DNA of 64,000 nt from positions 1 through 64,000 of the forward strand of contig SVIW01000008.1 in NCBI GenBank assembly GCA_015069295.1, written 5' to 3'. The notes below the pieces were generated by a model. The model searched no databases, had not been told where the DNA came from, and saw only the letters and a list, made by a program, of their open reading frames with translations. This stretch comes from Clostridiales bacterium. Lineage in GTDB: Bacteria; Bacillota; Clostridia; Christensenellales; Borkfalkiaceae. The translations under genes were made by a program, and so were the position numbers. Shown here piece after piece: positions 40,384-49,598 of this stretch (its first letter is position 1; every line of letters starts with the position of its first letter).

Positions 40384-41310
40384 ATGAAAAAAGTGTTTAT
40401 AGACGGCAGCGTGGGAACGACGGGGCTTCGGATTTTCGAACGGTTGTCTGCCCGTGAAGATTTGGAGATTTTGACGCTGCCCGAAGAAAAAAGAAAAGAC
40501 CCTGCGGCAAGAAAGGAAATGTTAAACGCCGTAGACGTTGCGTTTTTGTGCTTGCCCGACGATGCGGCGAGAGAGGCGGCGGCGATGATAGAAAATCCGT
40601 CCGTAATCCTTATCGACGCGTCCACCGCACACCGTACTTTGCCTGATTGGGCGTACGGGTTTCCCGAACTTTCGAAAGCGCACGAGGAAAAATTGCTGTC
40701 CTCGAAACGGATTGCGGTGCCTGGTTGCCACGCCAGCGGATTTATCGCGCTTGTGTATCCGTTGATCGAGGCGGGCTTGTTGGAGAAAGACGCGCTTTTG
40801 ACCTGTCATTCGATTACGGGATATTCGGGCGGCGGCAAGAAAATGATTGCCCAATACGAAGCGGAAAACCGCGGAGAGCTGTTGGACGCGCCCCGTCAGT
40901 ACGCTTTAGGACAGACTCATAAGCATTTGAAGGAAATGGGCGCGATTACCGGGCTTTCGAATATGCCGATTTTCTGTCCGATCGTTTCTGATTTTTACAG
41001 CGGAATGCTCGTAACGGTGCCTTTGTTTAAGAGTCAGTTAAAAGGCTCGGTAGAGGATATCAAACGGGTATACGAAAGCAAATACACGGGCGAAATCGTA
41101 CGCTACGTAGACGGAATAGAAGAAGAGGGGTTCCTTTCGGGCGCGGCGCTGTCGAGAAAGGACGGTATGGCTATTACGGTGAAAGGCAACGAGGAGAGAG
41201 TTTTGCTGATGGCGGCATACGATAACCTCGGCAAGGGCGCTAGCGGTGCGGCGATCCAGTGTATGAATATGGTGCTGGGAATCGAAAAGACGAAGGGCTT
41301 GGAATTATAA
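40384..41310 (+). CDS. argC: N-acetyl-gamma-glutamyl-phosphate reductase, short (type 2) form
   Basis: MKKVFIDGSVGTTGLRIFERL, VAFLCLPDDAARE, VPGCHASGFIALVYPLI. Confidence 0.9.
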   Translation: MKKVFIDGSVGTTGLRIFERLSAREDLEILTLPEEKRKDPAARKEMLNAVDVAFLCLPDDAAREAAAMIENPSVILIDASTAHRTLPDWAYGFPELSKAHEEKLLSSKRIAVPGCHASGFIALVYPLIEAGLLEKDALLTCHSITGYSGGGKKMIAQYEAENRGELLDAPRQYALGQTHKHLKEMGAITGLSNMPIFCPIVSDFYSGMLVTVPLFKSQLKGSVEDIKRVYESKYTGEIVRYVDGIEEEGFLSGAALSRKDGMAITVKGNEERVLLMAAYDNLGKGASGAAIQCMNMVLGIEKTKGLEL

Positions 41311-41323
41311 AAAGGAAGAAAAT

Positions 41324-42538
41324 ATGTTAAAACAGATACAAGGCGGCGTATGTGCCGCAAGCGGGTTTACCGCAAACGGGATTCATTGCGGGATCCGTAA
41401 AAATAAAACGAAACGGGATTTGGCGTTGATTTACAGCCAGTTTCCTGCAACGGCGGCGGCGGTGTATACGCAAAACCTCGTCAAGGGCGCGCCGTTGACG
41501 GTAACGAAAAATAATATCGAAGACGGCAAAGCGCAAGCGGTGATTTGCAACAGCGGCAACGCCAATACCTGCAATGCAAACGGGATTGAAATCGCCGAAC
41601 AAACCTGCGCGCTATTGGCGGAAAAATTGGGGATTTCCCCCAAAGACGTCGTAGTGGCATCGACCGGCGTTATCGGTCAGCCTTTGGATATCACGCCGAT
41701 TGCAAACGGGATTCCCGCGCTCGTAGACGGGCTTGGCGCGCATAGCGATTATGCCTGCGAAGGGATTATGACGACGGACACTCGCAGCAAGGAAATTGCT
41801 TTCGAATTTACGGTGGGCGGTAAGGTTTGCCGTATCGGCGGTATCGCAAAGGGCAGCGGTATGATCCATCCGAATATGGCGACGATGCTCGTGTTCGTAA
41901 CAACCGACTGCGCGATTTCGGCGAAAATGCTGCAAAAGGCGCTCTCCGAGGACGTCAAAGATTCGTTTAATATGATTAGCATTGACGGCGACACTTCGAC
42001 CAACGATATGCTTTCCGTGCTTGCCAACGGCGCGGCTGGGAATAGCGAAATCGTGGAAGAAAACGAGGACTATTTTGCGTTTAAAAAGGCGCTTAGCGCG
42101 GTAACGACGGATTTGTGTCGCAAGATAGCGGGCGACGGCGAGGGCGCGACGAAGCTGCTCGAATGTAAAGTAACGGGCGCGAAGACGGAAGCGGCGGCAA
42201 AGACGGTGGCAAAATCGGTAATTTGCTCCTCTCTTTTCAAAGCGGCGATGTTCGGCGCGGACGCAAACTGGGGGCGGGTGCTTTGTGCTATTGGGTACAG
42301 CGGCGCGGACGTGGACGTGCAAAAGGTCGGCGTAGAATTCCGCTCGAACAAAGGAACGATTAGCGTTTGTCAACAGGGCGCGGGCGTGCCTTTCTCGGAG
42401 GAAAAAGCCAAAGAAATCCTGTTGGAAAAGGAAATAGAAGTTTTGATTTCGCTCGGCGACGGCGAGGGAAAAGCGGTTGCTTGGGGCTGCGATTTGACGT
42501 ATGATTATGTGAAGATTAACGGCGATTATCGCACGTAA
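41324..42538 (+). CDS. argJ: Bifunctional glutamate N-acetyltransferase/amino-acid acetyltransferase
   Basis: AVYTQNLVKGAPL, VICNSGNANTCNANG, GGIAKGSGMIHPNMATMLVFVTTD. Confidence 0.95.
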   Translation: MLKQIQGGVCAASGFTANGIHCGIRKNKTKRDLALIYSQFPATAAAVYTQNLVKGAPLTVTKNNIEDGKAQAVICNSGNANTCNANGIEIAEQTCALLAEKLGISPKDVVVASTGVIGQPLDITPIANGIPALVDGLGAHSDYACEGIMTTDTRSKEIAFEFTVGGKVCRIGGIAKGSGMIHPNMATMLVFVTTDCAISAKMLQKALSEDVKDSFNMISIDGDTSTNDMLSVLANGAAGNSEIVEENEDYFAFKKALSAVTTDLCRKIAGDGEGATKLLECKVTGAKTEAAAKTVAKSVICSSLFKAAMFGADANWGRVLCAIGYSGADVDVQKVGVEFRSNKGTISVCQQGAGVPFSEEKAKEILLEKEIEVLISLGDGEGKAVAWGCDLTYDYVKINGDYRT

Positions 42539-42870
42539 GAAACGGCTTATATACGTCGCAATACATTGTCAAACTTTACGTTTTGCCTCGTTACGTACGC
42601 CAATGTACGCGCCTCGGCAAAGCCGCAGTTTTCCTCGTCTTGCTCGTATCTAACCCGTTTCGTGTGGCTGCTCGGTAATTGGTTAAAATACGCAACCTGC
42701 CGAATAGTTGGTTACATTAAAATTTTCGAAAAGATAGATAAGACTAGCCGCAAGATTATCTTGCTGCAACGGCACGTTGCTCGCAGTACGGCGGAAGGAT
42801 AGAAAAGACTAGTTGCAAGATTATCTTGCTGCAACGGCACGTTGCCCGTTTCGTGTAACCGAGAGATTAA
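42539..42870. repeat. Composite intergenic repeat block between argJ and argB
   Basis: aaacggcttatatacgtcgca after the argJ stop; covarying hairpin 42582-42621; gatagataagact (42733) and gatagaaaagact (42798); hairpins 42750-42764, 42766-42780, 42815-42829, 42831-42845. Confidence 0.85.
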
Positions 42871-42893
42871 AAATCAACAAAGGACAATCAATT

Positions 42894-43757
42894 ATGGAAT
42901 ACCAAAAACCTACTATGGAACAGCGCGCGGAGATTATTACCCAAGCGCTTCCGTACATTCAAAAATACTATAATAAAATCGTCGTCGTAAAATACGGCGG
43001 CAACGCGATGATCAACGACGAATTGAAAGAAGCGGTAATGGGCGATATCGTATTGCTGTCCCTGATCGGCGTAAAAGTCGTTCTCGTGCACGGCGGCGGC
43101 CCTGAAATCAACGAAATGCTCGGCAAAATCGGCAAAAAATCCGAATTTATCAGCGGGCTTAGAGTAACCGACAAAGAAACGATGGAAATCGTGCAGATGG
43201 TTCTTGCGGGTAAAGTCAATAAAAACCTCGTCAATCTTTTGCAGGGCAAAGGCGGTAAAGCCGTCGGGCTTTGCGGCGTGGACGGGCATATGATTAAAGC
43301 CAAAGCAGTGGACGAGCGTTTGGGGTATGCGGGCGAAATTACCGACGTCAACGTTGCGCCCATTCACGATTTGTTGGAAAAGGGGTATATCCCCGTTATC
43401 TCCACAATCGGTTGCGACGCGGACGGACATACCTACAACATCAACGCCGACACGGCGGCGTCCCGTATTGCTGGCGAATTAAAAGCGGAAAGCCTCGTTT
43501 CGATGACGGATATCGTCGGACTTTGCCGTGATAAGGACGACCCCTCGACTTTGATTACGAAAGTACACGTTTCCGACGCGCCTAAACTCATTTTGGACGG
43601 CATTATCAGCGGCGGTATGATTCCCAAAGTAAACTGCTGTATCGAGGCAATCCGTCGCGGCGTGCATAAAGTTTTTGTTATCGACGGCAGAATCCCGCAC
43701 GCAATTTTGATAGAGGTATTGACTGATGCGGGGATAGGGACGATGTTCGTCTCTTAA
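42894..43757 (+). CDS. argB: Acetylglutamate kinase
   Basis: VVKYGGNAMINDELK, VLVHGGGPEINEML; start moved to MEYQKPT. Confidence 0.95.
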   Translation: MEYQKPTMEQRAEIITQALPYIQKYYNKIVVVKYGGNAMINDELKEAVMGDIVLLSLIGVKVVLVHGGGPEINEMLGKIGKKSEFISGLRVTDKETMEIVQMVLAGKVNKNLVNLLQGKGGKAVGLCGVDGHMIKAKAVDERLGYAGEITDVNVAPIHDLLEKGYIPVISTIGCDADGHTYNINADTAASRIAGELKAESLVSMTDIVGLCRDKDDPSTLITKVHVSDAPKLILDGIISGGMIPKVNCCIEAIRRGVHKVFVIDGRIPHAILIEVLTDAGIGTMFVS

Positions 43758-44215
43758 AAGAAACGGTTTATATACGTCGCATTTCGGCGAAGAAACGGTG
43801 TATAAGGGCGCACCTTCGGGTAAAAACGGTATTCGCCTCGCTCGTTTACGCGCAGTAAAGTCGCATCGGCGAAGCTTCCGTGTTTTACCCAAATCTGCAA
43901 CCCTTCTCCACAGTTTCGTGTAACCGAGCGGTTACGTACGCCCAGTACGCGCCTGTCGGGCAGAACCGCGTATTTTTTTCCAATTTGCAACCCTTCTCCA
44001 CAGTTTCGTGTAACCGAGCGGTTACGTACGCCCAGTACGCGCCTGTCGGGCAGAACCGCGTATTTTTTTCCAATTTGCAACCCTTCTCCACAGTTTCGTG
44101 TAACCGAGCGGTAGTTTTGTTGAAAAGCGAAACTTGCCAAATGGTTGGTTGTATTAAAATTTTCGGAACGATAGACAAAACTCGATGCAACGGCACGTTG
44201 CAATTCCGAATTAAA
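43758..44215. repeat. Composite repeat block between argB and argD, with a 90-bp tandem repeat
   Basis: taaccgagcggttacgtacgcccagtacgcgcc... recurs at 43921, 44011 and (partial) 44101; nested hairpin 43818-43890; hairpin 44187-44201. Confidence 0.9.
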
Positions 44216-44228
44216 TAAGGTAATTCCT

Positions 44229-45392
44229 ATGAACATTATAGAAAAAGATAAACAATATATTGCCAATACGTACGCTCGTTTCCCGCTGCAACTCGCCAAG
44301 GGCAAAGGCTCGCTCGTATACGACGAGACGGGCAAAGAATATATCGACCTTGGTACGGGCATTGCCGTCAACACCTTCGGGGTGGCGGACGAGGCTTGGA
44401 AAGCGGCGGTTTTGTCGCAGCTGGATAAAATCCAGCACACCTCCAACCTCTATTACAGCGCGCCTTGTGCCGAGCTTGCAGAAGCGCTTTGTAACCGTAC
44501 GGGGATGAAAAAGGTCTTCTTTTCCAACTCCGGCGCAGAGGCAAACGAAACGGCGATCAAGGTGGCGAGAAAGTACGGGGAAAAGACTAAGGGCGCAGAG
44601 TATAACGTCCTCATAACCTTGAAAAACAGCTTTCACGGCAGAACGATAACCACTCTTTCCGCAACCGGGCAAGAGGTTTTCCACGAGCATTTTACGCCGA
44701 TGACCGAAGGGTTCGTACACGCGACGGCGAACGATTTGGACGATTTAAAAACCCTTATCGGCGCGCACAAATGCTGCGGGATTATGCTTGAACTCGTCCA
44801 AGGCGAGGGCGGCGTTACGGCGCTTGATAAAGACTACGTACAAGCGGCGTATCGGCTTGCAAGAGAAAACGACTTGCTGTTTATCGTGGACGAGGTGCAG
44901 ACGGGCAACGGCAGGACGGGCGCGTTGTACGCGTATATGGCGTACGGAATAACCCCCGACGTCGTAACGACGGCAAAGGGCTTGGGCGGCGGTTTGCCTA
45001 TCGGCGCAACCCTGCTTGGCGAGCGGGTGCAGGATATTTTTACTCCCGGTTTGAACGGTTCGACGTTTGGCGGTAACCCCGTAGCTTGCGCGGGCGCGCT
45101 TAGTATTTTGCATCGGCTTGACGAGGATTTGCTTGCTTCCGTGCGGGAAAAGAGCGAGTATATTTTTCAAACCCTTACGGGCGCGAAAGGCGTCAAAGGG
45201 GTAAGCGGTATGGGCTTGATGATTGGTATCGAGTGCGAAAAAGACGCGGGCGAAGTGATTGCAAAATGTATAGAAAAGGGCGTCCTCGTAATTAAAGCGA
45301 AACATAAAATTCGGTTATTGCCCGCTTTAAATATAGGCTGGGACGAGTTGAAAAAAGCAATAGAAATCGTAAAGGAAGTAATAGCACAATGA
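44229..45392 (+). CDS. argD: Acetylornithine aminotransferase
   Basis: FFSNSGAEANETAIKVARKYG, FIVDEVQTGNGRTGALYAY, TTAKGLGGGLPIGA. Confidence 0.92.
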   Translation: MNIIEKDKQYIANTYARFPLQLAKGKGSLVYDETGKEYIDLGTGIAVNTFGVADEAWKAAVLSQLDKIQHTSNLYYSAPCAELAEALCNRTGMKKVFFSNSGAEANETAIKVARKYGEKTKGAEYNVLITLKNSFHGRTITTLSATGQEVFHEHFTPMTEGFVHATANDLDDLKTLIGAHKCCGIMLELVQGEGGVTALDKDYVQAAYRLARENDLLFIVDEVQTGNGRTGALYAYMAYGITPDVVTTAKGLGGGLPIGATLLGERVQDIFTPGLNGSTFGGNPVACAGALSILHRLDEDLLASVREKSEYIFQTLTGAKGVKGVSGMGLMIGIECEKDAGEVIAKCIEKGVLVIKAKHKIRLLPALNIGWDELKKAIEIVKEVIAQ

Positions 45393-46294
45393 AGCATTTG
45401 TTGAAATTGATGGATTTGTCCGCAAAGGAAATCAGCGGAATTTTAAACCTTGCGGACCAGTTGAAATTTGAAAAGAAGAACGGGATTGAACATCATCATT
45501 TAAAGGGCAAAACGCTGGGTATGATTTTTGAAAAATCCTCTACCCGTACCCGCGTATCTTTCGAGGTGGGTATGTACGACCTTGGCGGCAGCGCGCTGTT
45601 TTTAAGCTCTCGCGATTTGCAGATTGGCAGAGGGGAGCCCGTAGAAGACACCGCGCGCGTACTTTCCCGTTATTTGGACGGGATTATGATTCGTACCTTT
45701 GCGCAAAAAGAGGTAGAAGACCTCGCAAAATACGGTTCGATTCCCGTTATCAACGGTTTGACCGATTATTGTCATCCCTGCCAAGTCCTTGCCGACCTTA
45801 TGACCATTCGCGAATATAAGGGGGCTGCGGCAGGCAACAAGCTTTGCTATATCGGCGACGGAAACAATATGACGAACTCGTTGATTGTAGGCGGGATTAA
45901 GCTTGGGATGGAAGTCTCCGTGGCTTGTCCCGAAGGCTATCGTCCCGACGCGGAAATTATGGCTTGGGCGCGTGAAAACGGGAAGTTTACCTGCACGGAC
46001 GACGTGATGAAAGCGGCGGAAGGCGCGGACGTTTTGTATACCGACGTTTGGGCTTCGATGGGGCAGGAAGCGGAAGCGGAAAAACGCAAAAAGATTTTCA
46101 AAAATTATCAGATCAATTCGGAAGTAATGCGTGCGGCGAACGACAAAGCGATGGTAATGCATTGCTTGCCCGCGCATCGTGAAGAAGAGATTACCGCTGA
46201 GGTTTTCGAGGCGCACGCAAACGAAATCTTCGACGAGGCGGAAAACAGACTGCACGCGCAAAAAGCCGTGCTGGTTAAGTGCCTTGGGCAATAA
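45389..46294 (+). CDS. argF: Ornithine carbamoyltransferase
   Basis: FEKSSTRTRVSFEVGMYDLGG, NGLTDYCHPCQVLADLMT, MHCLPAHREEEIT; overlaps the argD stop. Confidence 0.95.
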   Translation: MKHLLKLMDLSAKEISGILNLADQLKFEKKNGIEHHHLKGKTLGMIFEKSSTRTRVSFEVGMYDLGGSALFLSSRDLQIGRGEPVEDTARVLSRYLDGIMIRTFAQKEVEDLAKYGSIPVINGLTDYCHPCQVLADLMTIREYKGAAAGNKLCYIGDGNNMTNSLIVGGIKLGMEVSVACPEGYRPDAEIMAWARENGKFTCTDDVMKAAEGADVLYTDVWASMGQEAEAEKRKKIFKNYQINSEVMRAANDKAMVMHCLPAHREEEITAEVFEAHANEIFDEAENRLHAQKAVLVKCLGQ

Positions 46295-46316
46295 GGAAGA
46301 GAAAAAAAAGTATTCG

Positions 46317-46360
46317 TCAATACCAAAGAAGAACTTCTTCTTTGGTATTGACATTTTTTT
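46317..46360 (+). terminator. arg operon terminator overlapping the next promoter
   Basis: 15-bp perfect stem tcaataccaaagaag/cttctttggtattga, 5-nt loop, then ca and T8. Confidence 0.75.
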
Positions 46361-46376
46361 TGCTCCGTGCTATAAT
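46348..46376 (+). promoter_or_regulatory. Promoter for the DUF1653 gene and GH36
   Basis: TTGACA (inside the terminator stem) - 17 nt - TATAAT. Confidence 0.75.
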
Positions 46377-46382
46377 GTGTGT

Positions 46383-46598
46383 ATGAACGGGATAAAAATA
46401 GGAAAATACCGCCATTTTAAAGGCGGCGAATATGAAGTGTTGGCTTTGGCGAAACATTCGGAAACGGGCGAGGAACTCGTCGTGTACCGCGCGTTATACG
46501 GCGACGGACAAGTGTGGGTACGCCCTGCCGCTATGTGGCGGGAAGAGGTAGAAAGAGAGGGAAAAACCTTTCCTCGTTTTACTTATATAGGAGAGTAG
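46383..46598 (+). CDS. DUF1653 domain protein
   Basis: GKYRHFKGGEYEVLALAKHSETGEELVVYRALYGDGQVWVRPAAMW. Confidence 0.88.
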   Translation: MNGIKIGKYRHFKGGEYEVLALAKHSETGEELVVYRALYGDGQVWVRPAAMWREEVEREGKTFPRFTYIGE

Positions 46599-46599
46599 T

Positions 46600-48627
46600 A
46601 TGGAGATTATTTTTCAGTCGTTGCGCTTTCTCGTTACGGACGGGAGAGTGCTTTTAACCAAATGCGGCGAAGTGGAAAATCCCGCAGGCGGGCGTTTTGT
46701 CGAGGTGCAAATTTTAGGCGAAAATAAAGATACCCATCTGGGGGTAAAAATGTGCCGCTCTTCCGAGGGGGACAGGCTTTCCTATCTTTCGCACGAGCAG
46801 ACGGAAAACACGCTGTCTATTTTGCAGCGCTCGCCTTTGGTAGAGGTGAAGACGGTGTTTACGGCGTATGAGAATACCAACGCCGTGCGTGTGTATACCG
46901 AAGTGAAAAACATAGCGGAAACGGAAATTATTTTAGAGGAAGTTTCTTCGTTTATGCTCTTAGGCTTGGGGCAAAAAGGACTGGACAGCGCGGAGGATTT
47001 GTATTTTACCCGCTTTGTTCAAAGCCACCACGCCGAATGTCAACCCCGCCGCGCTTCCTTTTCGCAGTTGGGGCTTTTCCGCGGGAATTTAGAAAGCCAA
47101 AAGCGTATCGCCTTTGCGAACGTGGGCAGCTGGTCTACCAAAGAGGAACTGCCGCAAGGGATTATCGAGGATAGCGAGATAGGGGCGTTTACGATGTTCC
47201 AAATCGAAAGCAACGCTTCGTGGTATTATGAAATTGCCGACTATATCGAAAAGTATTATCTGTACTTAGGCGGGCCGAACGCAAGCTTTGGAGATTGGAG
47301 TAAAGGGTTAAAAGCAGGGGAGAGCTATCGCAGCGTTTGCGTAGCGCTTGCGTTTGGGAACAGCTTAGAAGAAGCGGTGGGAGAAATGACCAAATACCGC
47401 CGTCATATTGCGGGGAAAAACGAACTCGACAAATACCTGCCTGCCATCTTTAACGAATATATGCACTTGTCGTGGGACAGCCCTACGGAAGAAAATACCC
47501 GCAAATACGCGCCCGTAGTGGCGAAAACGGGGGTCAAATATTACGTCATCGATTGCGGCTGGCACAACGAAGAACCGTTGGTATACCCGTACGTTGGGCA
47601 GTGGAAAGAAAGCAAGATACGATTCCCTAGCGGGGTGCGCGCAACGACCGATTATCTGCGCTCTTTGGGTATGAAAGCGGGGCTTTGGATTGAGCCGGAA
47701 ATCGTCGGGATTCATTGTCAAGAAATGCTGGATTATTACGACGACAGTTGTTTCTTGCAAAGAAAGGGGAAACGGATTGCGGTGATGAACCGTTATTTCC
47801 TCGACTACCGCGCGGAAAAGGTGCGCGCGTATATGAGCGAGACGATTCGCCGTATGGTCGAAGACTACGGCGCGGATTATATCAAATTCGACTATAATCA
47901 AGACTGCGGCGTGGGAAGCGATTATTTATCCCTTTGCGCAGGCGAGGGGTTAGAAGCTTGCGCAAACGCTTTTCTGGACTGGGTGAAAGAGATGATTGCC
48001 CGTTTCCCGCAGGTGATTTTCGAGGGCTGCGCTTCGGGCGGTATGCGTATGGATTACAAGAGCTTGGGGGTATTTTCTCTCGTCTCTACCTCCGATCAGA
48101 CGGAGTATTTGCGCTATCCGTACGTAGCGGGGAATATTCTTGCCGCAGCGATTCCCGAACAAGCGGCGGTATGGAGTTATCCCACGGGCAGCGATATTAC
48201 GCCCGAAGAGGTTTCTCCAGAACGGATTGCCGTCAATATGATCAATAGCTTTTTGGGGCGTATGCATTTGGCGGGGAATATGGTCGGTATGACCAACGAA
48301 CAGCTCGACCTCATCAAAGAGGGGGTGCGCTATTACGAAACTTTGACGGAAGCGAAGAAAAAATCGGTGCCCTATTTCCCGCTTGGGTTCACGGGCTTTG
48401 GCGAGGATTGCGTAGCGGCGGGCTTTAAAACGGAGGATAAAATTTATCTTGCCGTTTGGTGCTTGCAGGGTGCAAAGCGTTTGTCTGTGCCCATTGACGA
48501 GGGAATCCGCGACGTCTGGCTTTCCTATCCAAGCTCGTCCGATACGACGTATACCTGCGATAGAAAGGAGCTTTGTATCGAGTTCGCCAAGGATAAAAAC
48601 GCGGCGTTTTTCGAAATTGATTATTAA
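46600..48627 (+). CDS. Alpha-galactosidase-like glycoside hydrolase, GH36
   Basis: 675 aa; YYVIDCGWHNEEP, LGMKAGLWIEPEIVG, DYIKFDYNQDCGVG, FEGCASGGMRMD. Confidence 0.9.
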   Translation: MEIIFQSLRFLVTDGRVLLTKCGEVENPAGGRFVEVQILGENKDTHLGVKMCRSSEGDRLSYLSHEQTENTLSILQRSPLVEVKTVFTAYENTNAVRVYTEVKNIAETEIILEEVSSFMLLGLGQKGLDSAEDLYFTRFVQSHHAECQPRRASFSQLGLFRGNLESQKRIAFANVGSWSTKEELPQGIIEDSEIGAFTMFQIESNASWYYEIADYIEKYYLYLGGPNASFGDWSKGLKAGESYRSVCVALAFGNSLEEAVGEMTKYRRHIAGKNELDKYLPAIFNEYMHLSWDSPTEENTRKYAPVVAKTGVKYYVIDCGWHNEEPLVYPYVGQWKESKIRFPSGVRATTDYLRSLGMKAGLWIEPEIVGIHCQEMLDYYDDSCFLQRKGKRIAVMNRYFLDYRAEKVRAYMSETIRRMVEDYGADYIKFDYNQDCGVGSDYLSLCAGEGLEACANAFLDWVKEMIARFPQVIFEGCASGGMRMDYKSLGVFSLVSTSDQTEYLRYPYVAGNILAAAIPEQAAVWSYPTGSDITPEEVSPERIAVNMINSFLGRMHLAGNMVGMTNEQLDLIKEGVRYYETLTEAKKKSVPYFPLGFTGFGEDCVAAGFKTEDKIYLAVWCLQGAKRLSVPIDEGIRDVWLSYPSSSDTTYTCDRKELCIEFAKDKNAAFFEIDY

Positions 48628-48655
48628 AAAGAGGCGGGCAGGTACGCGGTGAAAC

Positions 48656-48684
48656 AAAAAACGCATCAATCGATGCGTTTTTTT
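48656..48684. terminator. Bidirectional terminator between convergent genes
   Basis: aaaaaacgcatc-aat-cgatgcgttttttt. Confidence 0.75.
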
Positions 48685-48686
48685 CG

Positions 48687-49355
48687 TTATAGTTTGTTTT
48701 TGGGGCATACGCGGATGCAAATACCGCAAACGCTGCCTCTTCCCACGTCTTGGAAATGTTCTTTCATATACCTCGAACATTTTTCAGGGTCGATATTTCT
48801 TTCGCCCGTGAGGGTCGGTTTTTCCCCGAAAATCGCGCCCGCAGGGCAGGCGTTTTTGCAAAGATTGCAATCCCCGCACCCGTTTTCGACGACGGGCAAT
48901 TCGTTTTGACAAGGCATATCGGTAAGGATCGTGGCAAGGCGCACTTTACTGCCGTATTCGTTAGAGAGAAAGAGCCCGCTTTTGCCGACGAAGCCTAACC
49001 CTGAAAGGGCGGCGGCAGTCTTATGCGGGAAGACGCCGCGATAGGGATTGTTTTTGCCAAGACTTTGGCTGGCGGCGATGGGGAACGCGGAAAAGCCTGC
49101 CTCCTCGATTTTTCTCGCCAAACGGAAAGCAATCGAGTCCAGCAGGGCGTTTGCCGTGCGGTAATGCTGAAAGTACATATACGAGGGACCCGTTTTCACC
49201 GTCTTTAACACGGAATCCGAAAGCTTAACGCCGATGGAGAGGGCGTAAGTAAGCTGCGGGGCAAGCGGGGAAGGGTTCGCAAGCTTGCAAAATCCGATGA
49301 GGTCGGCGCCGAGCGATAAAGCAAATTCTTTTAATTTTGGCTGTATATCCGTCAT
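48687..49355 (-). CDS. 4Fe-4S double-cluster protein, epoxyqueuosine reductase (QueG)-like
   Basis: 222 aa; GFVGKSGLFLSNEYGSKVRLATILTD, CGDCNLCKNACPAGAI, CGICIRVCPKNKL. Confidence 0.75.
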   Translation of the reverse strand: MTDIQPKLKEFALSLGADLIGFCKLANPSPLAPQLTYALSIGVKLSDSVLKTVKTGPSYMYFQHYRTANALLDSIAFRLARKIEEAGFSAFPIAASQSLGKNNPYRGVFPHKTAAALSGLGFVGKSGLFLSNEYGSKVRLATILTDMPCQNELPVVENGCGDCNLCKNACPAGAIFGEKPTLTGERNIDPEKCSRYMKEHFQDVGRGSVCGICIRVCPKNKL

Positions 49356-49482
49356 AGCGATAAATCCTTTCGTTCGTTTAGGTGTATTATCCCAAAAAAG
49401 GGCGGGAATGTCAAGAAAAAAGAGCGCAAAGCGGGAAGATATGATAGAAGGGTGAAAAAATTTTTTTATCTTTGATAAAAAG

Positions 49483-49512
49483 TTGACAAAGCCGTTTGAC
49501 TTGTAATATAAT
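49483..49512 (+). promoter_or_regulatory. Promoter of the fatty-acid kinase cluster
   Basis: TTGACA - 18 nt - TATAAT. Confidence 0.55.
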
Positions 49513-49598
49513 TGTGTTACAATTTATTTTAGTCTATTTTTTAAAGCGTATCTTACGGGTATGCGGTAACGATTACGTACGAAAGGAGAAAACGTACT

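Noticed and set aside
42566-42802. ORF between argJ and argB, with similar ones at 18218-18499 and 29841-30200
   Set aside because: Translations of the composite intergenic repeats; shared peptides such as MVGYIKIFGKIDKTS reflect repeat identity, not conserved proteins.
43894-44100. CRISPR-like appearance of regularly spaced repeats
   Set aside because: It is a straight 90-bp tandem duplication without unique spacers, and no cas gene is near.
43880-44218. 112-aa + strand ORF with internal repeats NLQPFSTVSCNRAVTYAQYAPVGQNRVFF
   Set aside because: The 90-bp tandem repeat is a multiple of three, so any open frame looks like a repeat protein; no RBS and it lies within the non-coding repeat block.
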